DNA from: an uncultured Dorea sp.
GTDB taxonomy: Bacteria; Bacillota; Clostridia; Lachnospirales; Lachnospiraceae
DNA length: 47,828 nt
Reading direction: 5' to 3'
NCBI GenBank assembly: GCA_945870325.1
Contig: CAMBRQ010000020.1
Location: 1 to 47,828, forward strand
In this document: piece by piece, positions 1 to 9,640 of the stretch
Layout: every line of letters starts with the position of its first letter
Numbering within the stretch: position 1 is the stretch's first letter
Notes under the pieces: model-generated
The model's input: only the letters and a program-made list of their open reading frames with translations
The model's database searches: none
What the model was told of the DNA's origin: nothing
Made by a program: the position numbers and the translations under genes

Positions 1-950
1 CAGACACGGAATACGCGCCATGGCATGTTGTAGAGGCAGTTGACCGCAGATTTGCAACGGTTAAGATCTATACGGTTGTGATCGATGCGCTGAAGCATCA
101 GGTAGAGGAGAAGAAAAGAAAGCAGGCACTGAGCCAGGCGAAGCGGGAAGAGGGACAGGCAGAAGCAGGGGCATCTGTGCAGGAAGAGAATCTGGATAAG
201 AAACAAGATAAGAAATTGAAGGAATCTATTCTGGCGAAGGCGGATTTAAGTCTGACCTATTCTAAAGAAGAATATAAGGAGCGTCTGGACAATCTGCAGA
301 AGAAAATGGAGAAACTTCATGGGGAATTATACCGCAGAAGAATTCCGGTGGTACTTGGCTTCGAAGGATGGGATGCAGGAGGCAAAGGAGGTGCCATTAA
401 GCGTTTGACAGAAAAGATGGATCCAAGAGGTTATGTGGTACATCCAACTGCATCCCCGAATGATATCGAGAAAGCGCATCACTATCTGTGGCGTTTCTGG
501 ACGGATATGCCGAAAGCGGGGCATGTGACCATCTTCGATCGGACCTGGTATGGAAGGGTTATGGTAGAACGAATCGAAGGGTTCTGTACGAAGCAGGAAT
601 GGAAGAGAGCTTATAAAGAGATCAATGCAATGGAGCGGGATCTGACGAATGCAGGCGCGATTGTACTGAAGTTCTGGATGCAGATTGATAAGGATGAGCA
701 GGAGAGACGTTTTACCGCAAGGCAGGTGAATCCGGAGAAACAGTGGAAGATTACGGATGAAGACTGGCGTAACAGAGAAAAATGGGATCAGTATGAGGAT
801 GCGGTAAATGAGATGCTGATTCGTACTTCTACGCCGAACGCTCCGTGGATCGTGGTGGAAGGCAATTGCAAATACTATGCGAGAGTGAAGGTGCTGGAGA
901 CGGTAGTGAATGCGATTGAAAAACGTTTGGAAGAAGAGGGTGCAGTATGA
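1..950 (+). CDS. pap: Polyphosphate:AMP phosphotransferase, tandem PPK2 (5' end outside window)
   Basis: The reading frame is open from base 3, so the gene is cut by the left window edge. The first visible residues (APWHVVEAVDRRFA, then TVVIDAL) match the C-terminal end of a PPK2 domain. A complete second PPK2 domain follows, with a Walker-A-like loop GFEGWDAGGKGG, a Walker-B-like segment FDRTWYGR and the lid-region residues RQVNPEKQWK. It ends with another APWIVVEG copy of the domain-end motif, so the protein carries two PPK2 units, as in class II polyphosphate:AMP phosphotransferases that make ADP from AMP and polyphosphate. A Lys/Glu-rich linker of about 60 residues, probably helical, joins the domains. 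A GTG at 78 could be mistaken for the start but lies inside the first domain. The stop overlaps the next gene's start (ATGA), indicating co-translation. Substrate preference (AMP or another NMP) is inferred from the family. Confidence 0.88.
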   Translation, partial: DTEYAPWHVVEAVDRRFATVKIYTVVIDALKHQVEEKKRKQALSQAKREEGQAEAGASVQEENLDKKQDKKLKESILAKADLSLTYSKEEYKERLDNLQKKMEKLHGELYRRRIPVVLGFEGWDAGGKGGAIKRLTEKMDPRGYVVHPTASPNDIEKAHHYLWRFWTDMPKAGHVTIFDRTWYGRVMVERIEGFCTKQEWKRAYKEINAMERDLTNAGAIVLKFWMQIDKDEQERRFTARQVNPEKQWKITDEDWRNREKWDQYEDAVNEMLIRTSTPNAPWIVVEGNCKYYARVKVLETVVNAIEKRLEEEGAV

Positions 951-1954
951 CGATCAGAGAACAGTTAGAACTTCGTGAACTGGAATATCTAAGTCCATAT
1001 GCAGCGAGAAGCAAAGATTCAAAAGGCAGAGAGCGACCGGAAGAAGAATGCGATATCCGTCCGGTCTTTCAGCGGGACCGAGACCGCATTCTCCATTGCA
1101 AGTCGTTTCGCCGTCTGAAGCAGAAGACGCAGGTGTTCCTTCTGCCTAAGGGAGATCACTACCGGACCAGGCTTACTCACACATTGGAAGTATCGCAGAA
1201 TGCCAGGACGATAGCGAAGGCTCTGCGGCTGAATGAAGATCTGGTTGAAGCGATTGCTCTGGGACATGATCTGGGGCATACGCCTTTCGGGCATGCAGGA
1301 GAGCGGGCTCTGAATCAGGTGTGTCCGCTTGGATTCAAGCATAATGAGCAGAGCGTGCGTGTCGTAGAGCGTCTGGAACGGCATGGAAAAGGCTTGAATC
1401 TTACATGGGAAGTACGTGATGGCATCCGGAATCACAAGTCCAGCAGTACGCCTCATACGCTGGAAGGACAGATTGTGCGGCTGTCGGATAAGATTGCCTA
1501 TATTAATCACGACATTGATGATGCGATTCGGGGAAATATATTAAGAGAAGAAGATATTCCGCCAGAATTCCGTAAGGTTCTCGGAAATAGTACGAGAATT
1601 CGTCTGGATACCATGATTCATAATGTAATCATTAACAGTATGGATCAGCCGGAGATTCGTATGTCGGAGGAAGTTCAGGAGGCGACTATGGGGCTTCGAA
1701 GATTCATGTTCGAGCATGTGTATAAGAACCCTGTCGCGAAGGGGGAAGAAGAGAAAGCGATCAATATGGTGACGAATCTGTACGAGTTCTACATCCGTCA
1801 TCTGGAATTGCTGCCGGAACAGTTCCTTGATATGCTGGATAAGAATGAGGCGGATGAGGCACAACTGGTCTGCGATTACATAGCGGGAATGACGGATACT
1901 TATGCGGTGAAAAAGTTTGAAGAATTTTTTATTCCAGAATCTTGGAAAATTTAA
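947..1954 (+). CDS. dgt: dGTPase-like HD-domain deoxynucleotide triphosphohydrolase
   Basis: A 335-residue protein of the Dgt/SAMHD1-type HD superfamily, which hydrolyses dNTPs to deoxynucleosides and triphosphate. The metal-binding residues are visible: His in RLTHTLEVSQNARTIAKAL, the HD pair in ALGHDLGHTPFGHAGE, and the late Asp in LSDKIAYINHDIDDAIR. It is shorter than E. coli Dgt (about 505 residues) and fits the short dGTPase-like type common in Firmicutes. The start overlaps the end of the polyphosphate phosphotransferase gene by four bases, and dnaG begins 47 bases after the stop. A dGTPase gene next to primase is a recurring order in Clostridia and fits a role in dNTP balance or replication fidelity. 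Exact substrate specificity cannot be read from sequence. Confidence 0.9.
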   Translation: MTIREQLELRELEYLSPYAARSKDSKGRERPEEECDIRPVFQRDRDRILHCKSFRRLKQKTQVFLLPKGDHYRTRLTHTLEVSQNARTIAKALRLNEDLVEAIALGHDLGHTPFGHAGERALNQVCPLGFKHNEQSVRVVERLERHGKGLNLTWEVRDGIRNHKSSSTPHTLEGQIVRLSDKIAYINHDIDDAIRGNILREEDIPPEFRKVLGNSTRIRLDTMIHNVIINSMDQPEIRMSEEVQEATMGLRRFMFEHVYKNPVAKGEEEKAINMVTNLYEFYIRHLELLPEQFLDMLDKNEADEAQLVCDYIAGMTDTYAVKKFEEFFIPESWKI

Positions 1955-2001
1955 AGGAAATCGAATACTTTTGTCGAATATTATATATGAGGGTGTAAAT
2001 T

Positions 2002-3777
2002 ATGTATTATTCCGATGAAGTAATTGAAGAAGTAAGATCAAAAAATGATATTGTGGATGTAATATCCGGCTATGTGAGATTACAGAAGAAGGGAAGTTCG
2101 TATTTCGGACTGTGTCCGTTCCATAACGAGAAATCGCCTTCTTTTTCGGTAAGCAGGCAGAAGCAGATGTATTATTGTTTTGGATGCGGAGCCGGTGGGA
2201 ATGTATTCACGTTCCTGATGGAGTATGAGAACTATTCGTTTGTGGAGGCGCTTAAGTTCCTGGCAGACCGTGCGGGCGTGGATCTTCCGGAGCAGGAGTA
2301 TTCCAAGGAAGCCAGGGAGCGAGCGGATGCCAAGGCGGTTCTGCTTGAGATTAATAAACTGGCGGCACAGTATTACTACGTCCAGTTGAAGAACAGCCAG
2401 GGAACTCAGGCACTTTCCTATCTGAAGAACAGAGAATTAAGCGATGATACGATTAAGGCTTTTGGGTTAGGATACTCGAACAAATACAGCGATGATTTGT
2501 ATAAGTACCTGAGATCCAAGGGCTACCAGACGGATATGATTGCCAAGGCGGGACTCATTAGTATGGATGAGCGGCAGGGGGCTTATGATAAGTTCTGGAA
2601 TCGAGTCATGTTTCCGATCATGGATGTGAACAACCGGGTGATCGGATTCGGCGGACGAGTTATGGGAGATGCGAAGCCGAAGTATCTGAATTCCCCGGAG
2701 ACGATGATCTTCGATAAGAGTCGTAATCTCTATGGGCTTAACCGGGCGCGCAGTTCGAAGAAGCCTTATTTCCTGTTATGCGAAGGTTATATGGATGTCA
2801 TCTCGCTTCACCAGGCGGGCTTCACTAATGCGGTGGCATCCCTTGGAACGGCATTAACACCGGGACATGCCTCGCTGATTAAGCGGTATGTGCAGGAGGT
2901 ATATCTTACCTATGATAGTGATGAGGCCGGAACAAAGGCAGCGCTTCGTGCAGTACCGATTCTTCGTGATGTTGGCATTACAGCGAAGATCATTCGGATG
3001 GAGCCTTACAAAGATCCGGATGAATTCATCAAGAATCTGGGTGCGGAGAAATTCGAGGAGAGAATCCATAAGGCAAGGAATGGCTTCATGTTCAGTCTGG
3101 AAGTTCTGGAGCGTAACTATGATATGACGTCTCCGGAAGGCAAGACGGACTTTATGAAGGAAGTTGCCAAGAGGCTTACGGAATTCGATGAAGAGATTGA
3201 ACGCAATAATTACATAGAAGCGGTAGCAGCAGCGTACCATGTAGGTTTCGAGAATCTGAGGAAACTGGTAAGCAAGATGGCGGTTCAGACCGGGCTTGCC
3301 AAGCCAGTGGAGAGACCAAAGTCTACGCTGAACCGTGAAAAGAGCAAGGAAGATGGTAATACAAAGTCTCAGAAGATATTACTGACCTGGTTGATCGAGG
3401 ACGAAGCCATATTCCGGCAGATTAGTCAGTATATAACTCCGGCAGATTTTTCCGGGGATTTATATAAGACGGTTGCAGAACTTCTCTATGAACAGTATGA
3501 ATCGCAGGATGTGAATCCGGCGAAGATTATGAATCATTTTACAGATGAAGAAGAGCATCGGGAAGTAGCCAGCCTGTTTCATACGAAGATTAAGGAATTA
3601 ACGACAGTCAAGGAACAGGAGAAGGCACTGAAAGAGACCATTATCCGTGTGAAGAATCACAGTATAGAAGAGGCAACGAAGAGACTTGATCCCACTGATA
3701 TGCGGGGCTTACAGCGGTTAATGGACGCAAAAAGGGAATTGCAGGACCTCCAAAAACTGCATATTTCCATTAATTAA
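2002..3777 (+). CDS. dnaG: DNA primase
   Basis: A 591-residue primase of the usual bacterial length. It synthesises RNA primers at the replication fork and is recruited by DnaB/DnaC-type helicase. Domains in order: an N-terminal zinc-binding CHC2 domain (CPFHNEKSPSFSVS, then YYCFGCGAGGN, residues about 40-65); the catalytic core with the primase motif FGGRVMGDAKPKYLNSPET (about 215-235); a TOPRIM segment LLCEGYMDVISLHQAGF with the metal-binding EGYMD and the following DSDEAG; and a C-terminal helicase-binding region from about residue 430. The ribosome site GAGGGTG lies just upstream of the ATG. It forms the classical macromolecular-synthesis pair with rpoD, which starts 39 bases downstream; here rpsU is absent and a dGTPase gene precedes it. 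Confidence 0.97.
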   Translation: MYYSDEVIEEVRSKNDIVDVISGYVRLQKKGSSYFGLCPFHNEKSPSFSVSRQKQMYYCFGCGAGGNVFTFLMEYENYSFVEALKFLADRAGVDLPEQEYSKEARERADAKAVLLEINKLAAQYYYVQLKNSQGTQALSYLKNRELSDDTIKAFGLGYSNKYSDDLYKYLRSKGYQTDMIAKAGLISMDERQGAYDKFWNRVMFPIMDVNNRVIGFGGRVMGDAKPKYLNSPETMIFDKSRNLYGLNRARSSKKPYFLLCEGYMDVISLHQAGFTNAVASLGTALTPGHASLIKRYVQEVYLTYDSDEAGTKAALRAVPILRDVGITAKIIRMEPYKDPDEFIKNLGAEKFEERIHKARNGFMFSLEVLERNYDMTSPEGKTDFMKEVAKRLTEFDEEIERNNYIEAVAAAYHVGFENLRKLVSKMAVQTGLAKPVERPKSTLNREKSKEDGNTKSQKILLTWLIEDEAIFRQISQYITPADFSGDLYKTVAELLYEQYESQDVNPAKIMNHFTDEEEHREVASLFHTKIKELTTVKEQEKALKETIIRVKNHSIEEATKRLDPTDMRGLQRLMDAKRELQDLQKLHISIN

Positions 3778-3816
3778 GGATAAAATATAAACAAGCAATG
3801 AGAGGATGGACACTAC

Positions 3817-4929
3817 ATGGACGAAAATATAGTGAAATTCGAAGAGAAATTAAAAGAACTGTTGGCTTTGGGAAAGAAGAAGAAGAGTATTCTGGAAGTT
3901 CAGGAGATTAATGATTTCTTTTCTGATATGGAACTGGATTCAGATCAGATGGAGAAGGTATTCGAGTATCTGGAAGCCCATAATATTGATGTACTGCGTA
4001 TCAGCAGCGATGACGATGATGATATTGATGTTGATCTTATGATCTCTGAAGAAGATGATGTGGATGTTGAGAAGATTGACCTGTCTGTACCGGATGGAAT
4101 TAGCATTGAAGATCCGGTGCGTATGTATCTGAAGGAGATTGGAAAGGTACCGCTTCTTACGGCAGATGAAGAAGTGGAACTGGCGCAAAGAATGGCAGAT
4201 GGTGATGAGGATGCCAAGAAGCGCCTGGCAGAAGCGAATCTCAGGCTGGTTGTCAGCATCGCAAAACGCTACGTAGGACGTGGAATGCTGTTCTTGGATC
4301 TGATCCAGGAAGGTAACTTAGGTCTGATCAAGGCGGTTGAGAAGTTCGATTACCGCAAGGGGTTCAAGTTCAGTACCTATGCGACATGGTGGATCCGCCA
4401 GGCGATTACCAGAGCAATTGCAGATCAGGCGAGAACGATCCGTATTCCGGTGCATATGGTAGAGACAATTAACAAACTGATTCGTGTGTCCAGACAGTTA
4501 TTGCAGGAGTTGGGACGTGAACCCACGCCGGAAGAGATTGCAGAGGAACTGGACATGCCTGTAGAGAGAGTTCGAGAGATTCTTAAGATCTCTCAGGAGC
4601 CGGTATCTTTGGAGACCCCAATCGGTGAAGAAGAAGACAGCCATCTGGGTGATTTTATTCAGGATGACAATGTACCGGTGCCGGCAGAGGCAGCAGCACA
4701 GACACTGTTAAAAGAGCAGTTGGACGAAGTGCTTGATACTTTGACAGAGAGAGAGCAGAAGGTATTACGATTAAGGTTTGGAATGAATGATGGACGTGCC
4801 CGTACACTGGAAGAAGTAGGTAAGGAATTCGATGTTACCCGTGAGCGTATCCGTCAGATTGAGGCGAAAGCGCTTCGGAAGCTCCGCCACCCAAGCCGCA
4901 GCAGAAAATTAAGAGATTATTTGGATTAA
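3817..4929 (+). CDS. rpoD: RNA polymerase primary sigma factor (sigma-70/SigA)
   Basis: A 370-residue housekeeping sigma factor that directs RNA polymerase to -35/-10 promoters. Region 1.1 at the N-terminus contains a very acidic stretch ([11 protein letters not shown]). Region 1.2 has [11 protein letters not shown]. Region 2 has [12 protein letters not shown], then [17 protein letters not shown] and [13 protein letters not shown]. Region 3 has [13 protein letters not shown], and region 4 carries a helix-turn-helix with [19 protein letters not shown]. The length matches SigA of Firmicutes, without the large insertion of the E. coli protein. It follows dnaG and precedes trmK by 13 bases, the same order as in Bacillus and other Firmicutes. 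This supports a consensus TTGACA/TATAAT promoter type in this genome, which the promoters listed here follow. Confidence 0.98.
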   Translation: MDENIVKFEEKLKELLALGKKKKSILEVQEINDFFSDMELDSDQMEKVFEYLEAHNIDVLRISSDDDDDIDVDLMISEEDDVDVEKIDLSVPDGISIEDPVRMYLKEIGKVPLLTADEEVELAQRMADGDEDAKKRLAEANLRLVVSIAKRYVGRGMLFLDLIQEGNLGLIKAVEKFDYRKGFKFSTYATWWIRQAITRAIADQARTIRIPVHMVETINKLIRVSRQLLQELGREPTPEEIAEELDMPVERVREILKISQEPVSLETPIGEEEDSHLGDFIQDDNVPVPAEAAAQTLLKEQLDEVLDTLTEREQKVLRLRFGMNDGRARTLEEVGKEFDVTRERIRQIEAKALRKLRHPSRSRKLRDYLD

Positions 4930-4942
4930 GAGAGAGGCGCCT

Positions 4943-5638
4943 ATGGAACTATCAAAGAGACTTTATGCAGTTGCAAGTCTTGTGACAGAGGGCGCCTCTG
5001 TTGCAGATATTGGGACTGATCACGGATATATTCCTATCTATCTGATGGAGCATCAGATTGCATCGAAGGTGATCGCAATGGATATTAACCGGGGACCACT
5101 GGAGCGTGCCAGAATGCATGTGATAGGGCATGGCCTGAAGGGAAAGATTGAGACGAGGCTGTCTGACGGTCTGCAGGCGGTGGCACCAGGGGAAGTAGAT
5201 ACTATGATTGCTGCCGGCATGGGAGGCGGACTGGTGATCAAGATATTAGAAGAGGGGAAAAAGGTAGTAGAGTGCTTGGATGTCTGTATCCTGCAGCCAC
5301 AGTCGGAGATACGCAAGGTGCGGGAATATCTTGCAAGTCATTCTCTTAAGATCATAAAGGAGGATATGGTAGAAGAAGATGGGAAATTCTACCCTATGAT
5401 GAAGGTTGTCCACGGGGTGCCAGAGACGTATACCGAATGTGAATATCTCTATGGAAGATGTCTGCTTAGGAACCAGCATCCTGTGCTTAAGAAGTACCTT
5501 CAGCGGGAGATGGCGATCAAGGAGAGTATCTTCCGGCAGCTTGATAAGCGGATGAACAGCGAGAGTGCAGCGCAGCGTAAAGAGGAGATTCGAAGAGAGA
5601 TTATTCTGATTAGCGAAGCGCTGGAATATTTTGCATAA
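4943..5638 (+). CDS. trmK: tRNA (adenine(22)-N1)-methyltransferase
   Basis: A 231-residue class I SAM-dependent methyltransferase of the TrmK (YqfN) family, which makes m1A22 in tRNA. The N-terminal signature is clear: LVTEGASVADIGTDHGYIP is the SAM-binding motif I, with DIGTDHGY typical of this family, followed by AMDINRGPLERA (motif II) and AAGMGGGLVIKIL. The C-terminal part (about residues 160-230) is Arg/Lys/Glu-rich and probably a coiled coil, as in solved TrmK structures. It begins 13 bases after rpoD and is followed by the Nif3-like gene after 24 bases. The rpoD-trmK-nif3 order is conserved in Firmicutes and supports the assignment. Confidence 0.93.
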   Translation: MELSKRLYAVASLVTEGASVADIGTDHGYIPIYLMEHQIASKVIAMDINRGPLERARMHVIGHGLKGKIETRLSDGLQAVAPGEVDTMIAAGMGGGLVIKILEEGKKVVECLDVCILQPQSEIRKVREYLASHSLKIIKEDMVEEDGKFYPMMKVVHGVPETYTECEYLYGRCLLRNQHPVLKKYLQREMAIKESIFRQLDKRMNSESAAQRKEEIRREIILISEALEYFA

Positions 5639-5662
5639 GAATAGGAAAGAAGGAAGATACAT

Positions 5663-6466
5663 ATGCTGTGTAAAGATGTGATAAATGTGATTGAGACTGC
5701 ATATCCAAGACAGTATGCAATGGATTGGGATAATGTAGGGCTTCTGGCAGGAAGGGATGATAAAGAAGTCCGTCGGATCTACATTGCATTGGATGCGACG
5801 GATGAGGTCATCGATGATGCGGTCTTACGGAAGGCAGATATGCTGGTTACACATCATCCGCTGATATTTAGCGGAATGAAGAGGATCAATAACCAGGATT
5901 TTATTGGGAATCGAGTTCTAAGATTGATTCAAAATGACATATCTTATTATGCTATGCACACGAATTATGATGTAATGGGAATGGCGGAACTGTCAGTGAA
6001 GAAACTGGGAATTGAGAAGTCCGAGGTTTTGGAGGTTACTTGTGTGGAAGAGTACCCGGATGAATGCGGTAACAAGCGGATAGAAGGGATTGGGAGAATT
6101 GTAGAACTGGAGTCTGAAGTTACGTTAAAGGAATGCTGTGAAAGGGTGAAGAATGCATTTCAACTAAGTTCGGTGAGACTATTCGGCAATTCGAGTAGTC
6201 AGGTGAAGAGGATTGCTATCTGTCCCGGATCAGGGAAGAGTGTGATTCCGGTGTCGCTTGCGAAGGGAGCAGATGTACTGATTACCGGTGATATCGGTCA
6301 TCATGAGGGGATCGATTCGGTTGCACAGGGAATGGCGATCATTGATGCAGGACATTACGGAATTGAACATATATTTATAGAAGATATGAAAGCGTATCTG
6401 GAAAAGAACACGAAAGAGATAGAAGTAGTTGCGGAAACGATTCATCATCCATTCGTTATGATATAA
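5663..6466 (+). CDS. Nif3-like dinuclear metal-center protein (YqfO family)
   Basis: A 267-residue member of the Nif3/DUF34 family, which forms ring-shaped hexamers with a two-metal site. The family's enzymatic role remains debated (GTP cyclohydrolase I type 2-like annotation is not secure). Family motifs seen: the N-terminal WDNVGLLAGR, the metal-binding LVTHHPLIF near residue 68, MHTNYDV near residue 98, and the C-terminal DIGHHEGIDSVAQGM and DAGHYGIE that supply further His/Glu ligands. The middle insertion found in Bacillus YqfO is short here. It is located directly after trmK with a GAAGGAAG ribosome site. Co-occurrence with trmK is a widespread synteny. Confidence 0.9.
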   Translation: MLCKDVINVIETAYPRQYAMDWDNVGLLAGRDDKEVRRIYIALDATDEVIDDAVLRKADMLVTHHPLIFSGMKRINNQDFIGNRVLRLIQNDISYYAMHTNYDVMGMAELSVKKLGIEKSEVLEVTCVEEYPDECGNKRIEGIGRIVELESEVTLKECCERVKNAFQLSSVRLFGNSSSQVKRIAICPGSGKSVIPVSLAKGADVLITGDIGHHEGIDSVAQGMAIIDAGHYGIEHIFIEDMKAYLEKNTKEIEVVAETIHHPFVMI

Positions 6467-6524
6467 TCGTGGGATGAGGAGAACAGGAAAGTAAGAAGGG
6501 CGGATGCGAGAAAGAGGCGAGTAT

Positions 6525-8192
6525 ATGAATAAGGAAATGTATCGTGTGCAGGTTGGCGAAGAACTCCGCAGGTATGAGGCCGGAACACCTTATCGGAAGA
6601 TTGCCGGAGACTATCAGGAACAGTATGAGAATGATATTGTCCTGGTGGTTGTCAATGGGAGACTTCAGGAACTTTTTAAAACGTTAAAATCTGATTGTAT
6701 TCTCCGGTTCATTACAACGGGTGATACGATCGGTCATAAGACGTATAAGAGAAGTATGAGCCTGATGATGGTAAAGGCAGTCTATGATGTGGCGCATCAT
6801 AATTCCATTGATAAAGTAAGGATTCATTATTCTGTCAGTAAGGGATATTATTGTACGATTGAAGGCCAGATTGCTCTGACGCAGGAATTCCTGGAGCGCG
6901 TTGAAGCCAGGATGCATGAGATGGTAGAGATGGATATGCCGATCAACAAGCGTACAATTCATACGGATGAGGCGACCTTACTGTTCGGTCAGCATGGAAT
7001 GTATGATAAGGAGCGTTTGTTCAAGTATCGCCGGGTATCTAAGGTAAATATTTATAGTATGAATGAGTTCGAGGATTACTATTATGGATATATGGTTCCA
7101 AGTGCCGGGTATCTGGGATATTTCAAACTCTATTTATATGATGAGGGCTTTGTTCTACAGATGCCGGAACAGTCGGCACCTAAGATTGTGCCGCCGTTTC
7201 TACCGCAGAATAAATTATTTCATGTTTTGCAGGAATCTACCAGATGGGGCGATATGCAGGGAATAGAGACGGTTGGTGCTCTGAATGATAAGATTACGAA
7301 AAGTGATGTTCATCAGGTGGTGTTAGTACAGGAGGCATTGCAGGAGAAGAAGATTGCAGAGATTGCCACGCAGATCGCGGCACGACCGGAACTAAAATTC
7401 ATCTTGATCGCAGGACCATCTTCTTCGGGAAAGACGACGTTTTCTCATAGATTATCTGTCCAGCTTCGTGCCAATGGTCTGACGCCGCATCCGATCGCGG
7501 TGGATAATTATTTCGTTGAGAGAGAGGATACGCCGAAGGATGAGACAGGGGCTTATGACTATGAATGCTTAAGGGCTGTTGATGTAGAACTTTTTAACCG
7601 TCATCTGCAGAAACTGCTTGCGGGAGAAGAAGTGGTGATTCCAACATTTAATTTTGTGACTGGTCACAAAGAGTATGGAATACAGACGAAGAAACTGGGA
7701 CCGAATGATGTGCTTGTGATCGAAGGAATCCATTGCCTGAATCCGGAACTCACATTCAGTCTGCCGGATGAGAACAAATTCAAGATCTATATCAGTGCTT
7801 TGACACAGTTGAATATCGATGAGCATAACAGGATACCTACAACGGATGGTCGGCTGCTTCGAAGGATTGTCAGGGATGCCCGTACTAGAGGGGCTTCAGC
7901 GCAGAAGACGATTCGTATGTGGCCTTCTGTAAGAAGAGGAGAGGAGCGCAACATCTTTCCATATCAGGAAGAAGCGGATGTGATGTTCAACTCGGCATTG
8001 ATCTATGAACTTGCAGTTTTGAAGATCTATGTAGAGCCATTGCTATTTGGGATTGATAAAGATTGTCCGGAATATCTGGAAGCGAAAAGGCTTCTGAAAT
8101 TCCTTGATTATTTTGTGGGAATCGGAAGTGAGAATGTTCCGACGAACTCACTGCTTCGAGAGTTTATCGGGGGCGGATGTTTTCATGTGTAA
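6525..8192 (+). CDS. TGS-domain nucleoside (uridine) kinase fusion
   Basis: A 555-residue two-part protein. The N-terminal half (about residues 1-270) resembles the TGS and second additional domains of threonyl-tRNA synthetase, without the aminoacylation core. The C-terminal half is a P-loop uridine/cytidine kinase-like domain with Walker A AGPSSSGKTTFSHRLS, substrate segment VDNYFVERED and VIEGIHCLNP. Families of this architecture are annotated as nucleoside kinases in Clostridia, and the natural role is poorly defined. The ATG at 6525 is chosen because AGAGG lies seven bases upstream. An in-frame ATG at 6504 would add seven residues but has a GAAGGG site only about three bases away. It is probably the last gene of the + strand run, since a strong hairpin follows at 8219. 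Confidence 0.85.
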   Translation: MNKEMYRVQVGEELRRYEAGTPYRKIAGDYQEQYENDIVLVVVNGRLQELFKTLKSDCILRFITTGDTIGHKTYKRSMSLMMVKAVYDVAHHNSIDKVRIHYSVSKGYYCTIEGQIALTQEFLERVEARMHEMVEMDMPINKRTIHTDEATLLFGQHGMYDKERLFKYRRVSKVNIYSMNEFEDYYYGYMVPSAGYLGYFKLYLYDEGFVLQMPEQSAPKIVPPFLPQNKLFHVLQESTRWGDMQGIETVGALNDKITKSDVHQVVLVQEALQEKKIAEIATQIAARPELKFILIAGPSSSGKTTFSHRLSVQLRANGLTPHPIAVDNYFVEREDTPKDETGAYDYECLRAVDVELFNRHLQKLLAGEEVVIPTFNFVTGHKEYGIQTKKLGPNDVLVIEGIHCLNPELTFSLPDENKFKIYISALTQLNIDEHNRIPTTDGRLLRRIVRDARTRGASAQKTIRMWPSVRRGEERNIFPYQEEADVMFNSALIYELAVLKIYVEPLLFGIDKDCPEYLEAKRLLKFLDYFVGIGSENVPTNSLLREFIGGGCFHV

Positions 8193-8218
8193 GTAAGAAT
8201 GAAAAAGTTAGTGATAAT

Positions 8219-8252
8219 AAGAGCGTCAGAATACTGCAGTCTGACGCTCTTT
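8219..8252. terminator. Intrinsic terminator between convergent genes
   Basis: A perfect 12-bp stem (AAGAGCGTCAGA, 8219-8230, against TCTGACGCTCTT, 8240-8251) with a nine-base loop. T runs flank it on both strands (TTTATT on +, and TTTTTC further out on minus). It lies between the convergent nucleoside kinase and chorismate synthase genes and probably serves both. Confidence 0.85.
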
Positions 8253-8319
8253 ATTCGTTGCGTATGTTCAAAGGGAACTGCCGGTGGCAGATTCTGTAGG
8301 TTCTGGTCTGAGAATTTAC

Positions 8320-9423
8320 TTAATCTCTATGATAGATCTTAGTGAGATGATCCATCTGTGAGGACATATTGGTCATCAGAAGATCTACTAGTGTAATTGC
8401 TGTCATGGATTCGACTACGACAACGGCTCTTGGTACAACCACCGGATCATGGCGCCCGGTAATTACGATCTTCGTGTTCTCACCTTTGGTAGTGACCGTT
8501 TCCTGTTCCTGAGAGATGGAAGCGGTTGGTTTTACAGCGGCTCTTAAGATAATCCGGCTGCCGTCACTTAGACCGCCAAGGGTTCCTCCTGAGTGGTTGG
8601 TTCTCTTATATATCTCTCCTTGCTGAGAGCAGAAAGAATCATTGTTGATACTTCCTCTGGACTTTGCAGCCTGGAAACCGTCACCGATCTCCACGCCTTT
8701 GACTGCGCCAATAGACATGATGGCCTTGGCAAGGCTTGCATCCAGCTTGTCAAAAACAGGCTCGCCGATTCCGGCAGGCATACCGTCTACGATGCATTCG
8801 ATCATCCCGCCGGAGGAGTCCTGGCTTTTGATGCATTCCATAAGATAATCAGAGGCTTTCTGTGCATATTCGTTATTGGGCATATACAGGCTGTTGTTGT
8901 TGATACAATTGTAATCATAGGATTCTTCCGGGATTACAATGTTGCCGATGGATTTGGTATAAGCCGTAATGTGGATCCCCAGTTCACATAGAATCTTGGA
9001 TGCGATCGCACCGGCAGCCACTCTTCCAATCGTTTCGCGCCCGGAGGTACGACCGCCGCCGCGGTAATCACGGAAACCGTATTTGGAATCGAAAGTATAG
9101 TCGGCGTGTCCTGGGCGATAGCACTCTTTGATCTTGCCATAATCTCTGGACCGTTGATCCTCGTTGCGTACGATGAGAGAAATCGGGGTTCCGGTGGTTC
9201 GCCCCTCGAATACGCCGGAGAGAATCTCTACTTGATCTGTTTCTTTTCGCATGGTGGTGAATCTGCTCTGTCCTGGTTTCCTGCGGTCGAGAAACTTTTG
9301 GACATCTTCTTCGTTAAGAGCAAGTCCTGCCGGGCAGCCATCAACAATTACGCCGATGGCTGGACCGTGAGACTCGCCCCAGGTTGTAATCGTAAATAAA
9401 GTTCCATAAGTTGATCCTGCCAT
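8320..9423 (-). CDS. aroC: Chorismate synthase
   Basis: Catalyses the last shikimate-pathway step, EPSP to chorismate, using reduced FMN. The mature start is clear: MAGSTYGTLFTITTWGESHG, containing the family's N-terminal GESHG signature. Other conserved segments are RRKPGQSRFTT, the FMN/substrate loop GGRTSGRETIGRVAAGA and RHDPVVVPRAV near the C-terminus. The frame stays open upstream to 9528, but the extra residues are AT-rich and non-conserved. The ATG at 9423 is preceded by AAAGGAG on the minus strand and gives the usual length of about 367 residues. The gene stands alone with its own promoter (9500-9528), and no other shikimate gene is in the window. Confidence 0.96.
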   Translation of the reverse strand: MAGSTYGTLFTITTWGESHGPAIGVIVDGCPAGLALNEEDVQKFLDRRKPGQSRFTTMRKETDQVEILSGVFEGRTTGTPISLIVRNEDQRSRDYGKIKECYRPGHADYTFDSKYGFRDYRGGGRTSGRETIGRVAAGAIASKILCELGIHITAYTKSIGNIVIPEESYDYNCINNNSLYMPNNEYAQKASDYLMECIKSQDSSGGMIECIVDGMPAGIGEPVFDKLDASLAKAIMSIGAVKGVEIGDGFQAAKSRGSINNDSFCSQQGEIYKRTNHSGGTLGGLSDGSRIILRAAVKPTASISQEQETVTTKGENTKIVITGRHDPVVVPRAVVVVESMTAITLVDLLMTNMSSQMDHLTKIYHRD

Positions 9424-9499
9424 ATATAAGTCTCCTTTATTATTGATATTCTTTTTAAATGTTAAAGTATTTATTTGATATATATTAGCATATACTCCT

Positions 9500-9528
9500 A
9501 TTATATAGAAGAGAATGAAAACCTGCAA
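9500..9528 (-). promoter_or_regulatory. Promoter for aroC
   Basis: Read on the minus strand: -35 TTGCAG (9523-9528), a 17-base spacer and -10 TATAAT (9500-9505). Transcription would start about 70 bases before the aroC start codon. Confidence 0.65.
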
Positions 9529-9640
9529 TTAGAATCTATTCAGGAAATCTTCATTATTTTTTCGACATTTTTGTCTGTACTTTTGGATATAGGCATATTA
9601 TAATGTAAAAGTATGATAATTAATTAGAGGAGTAAGGTTA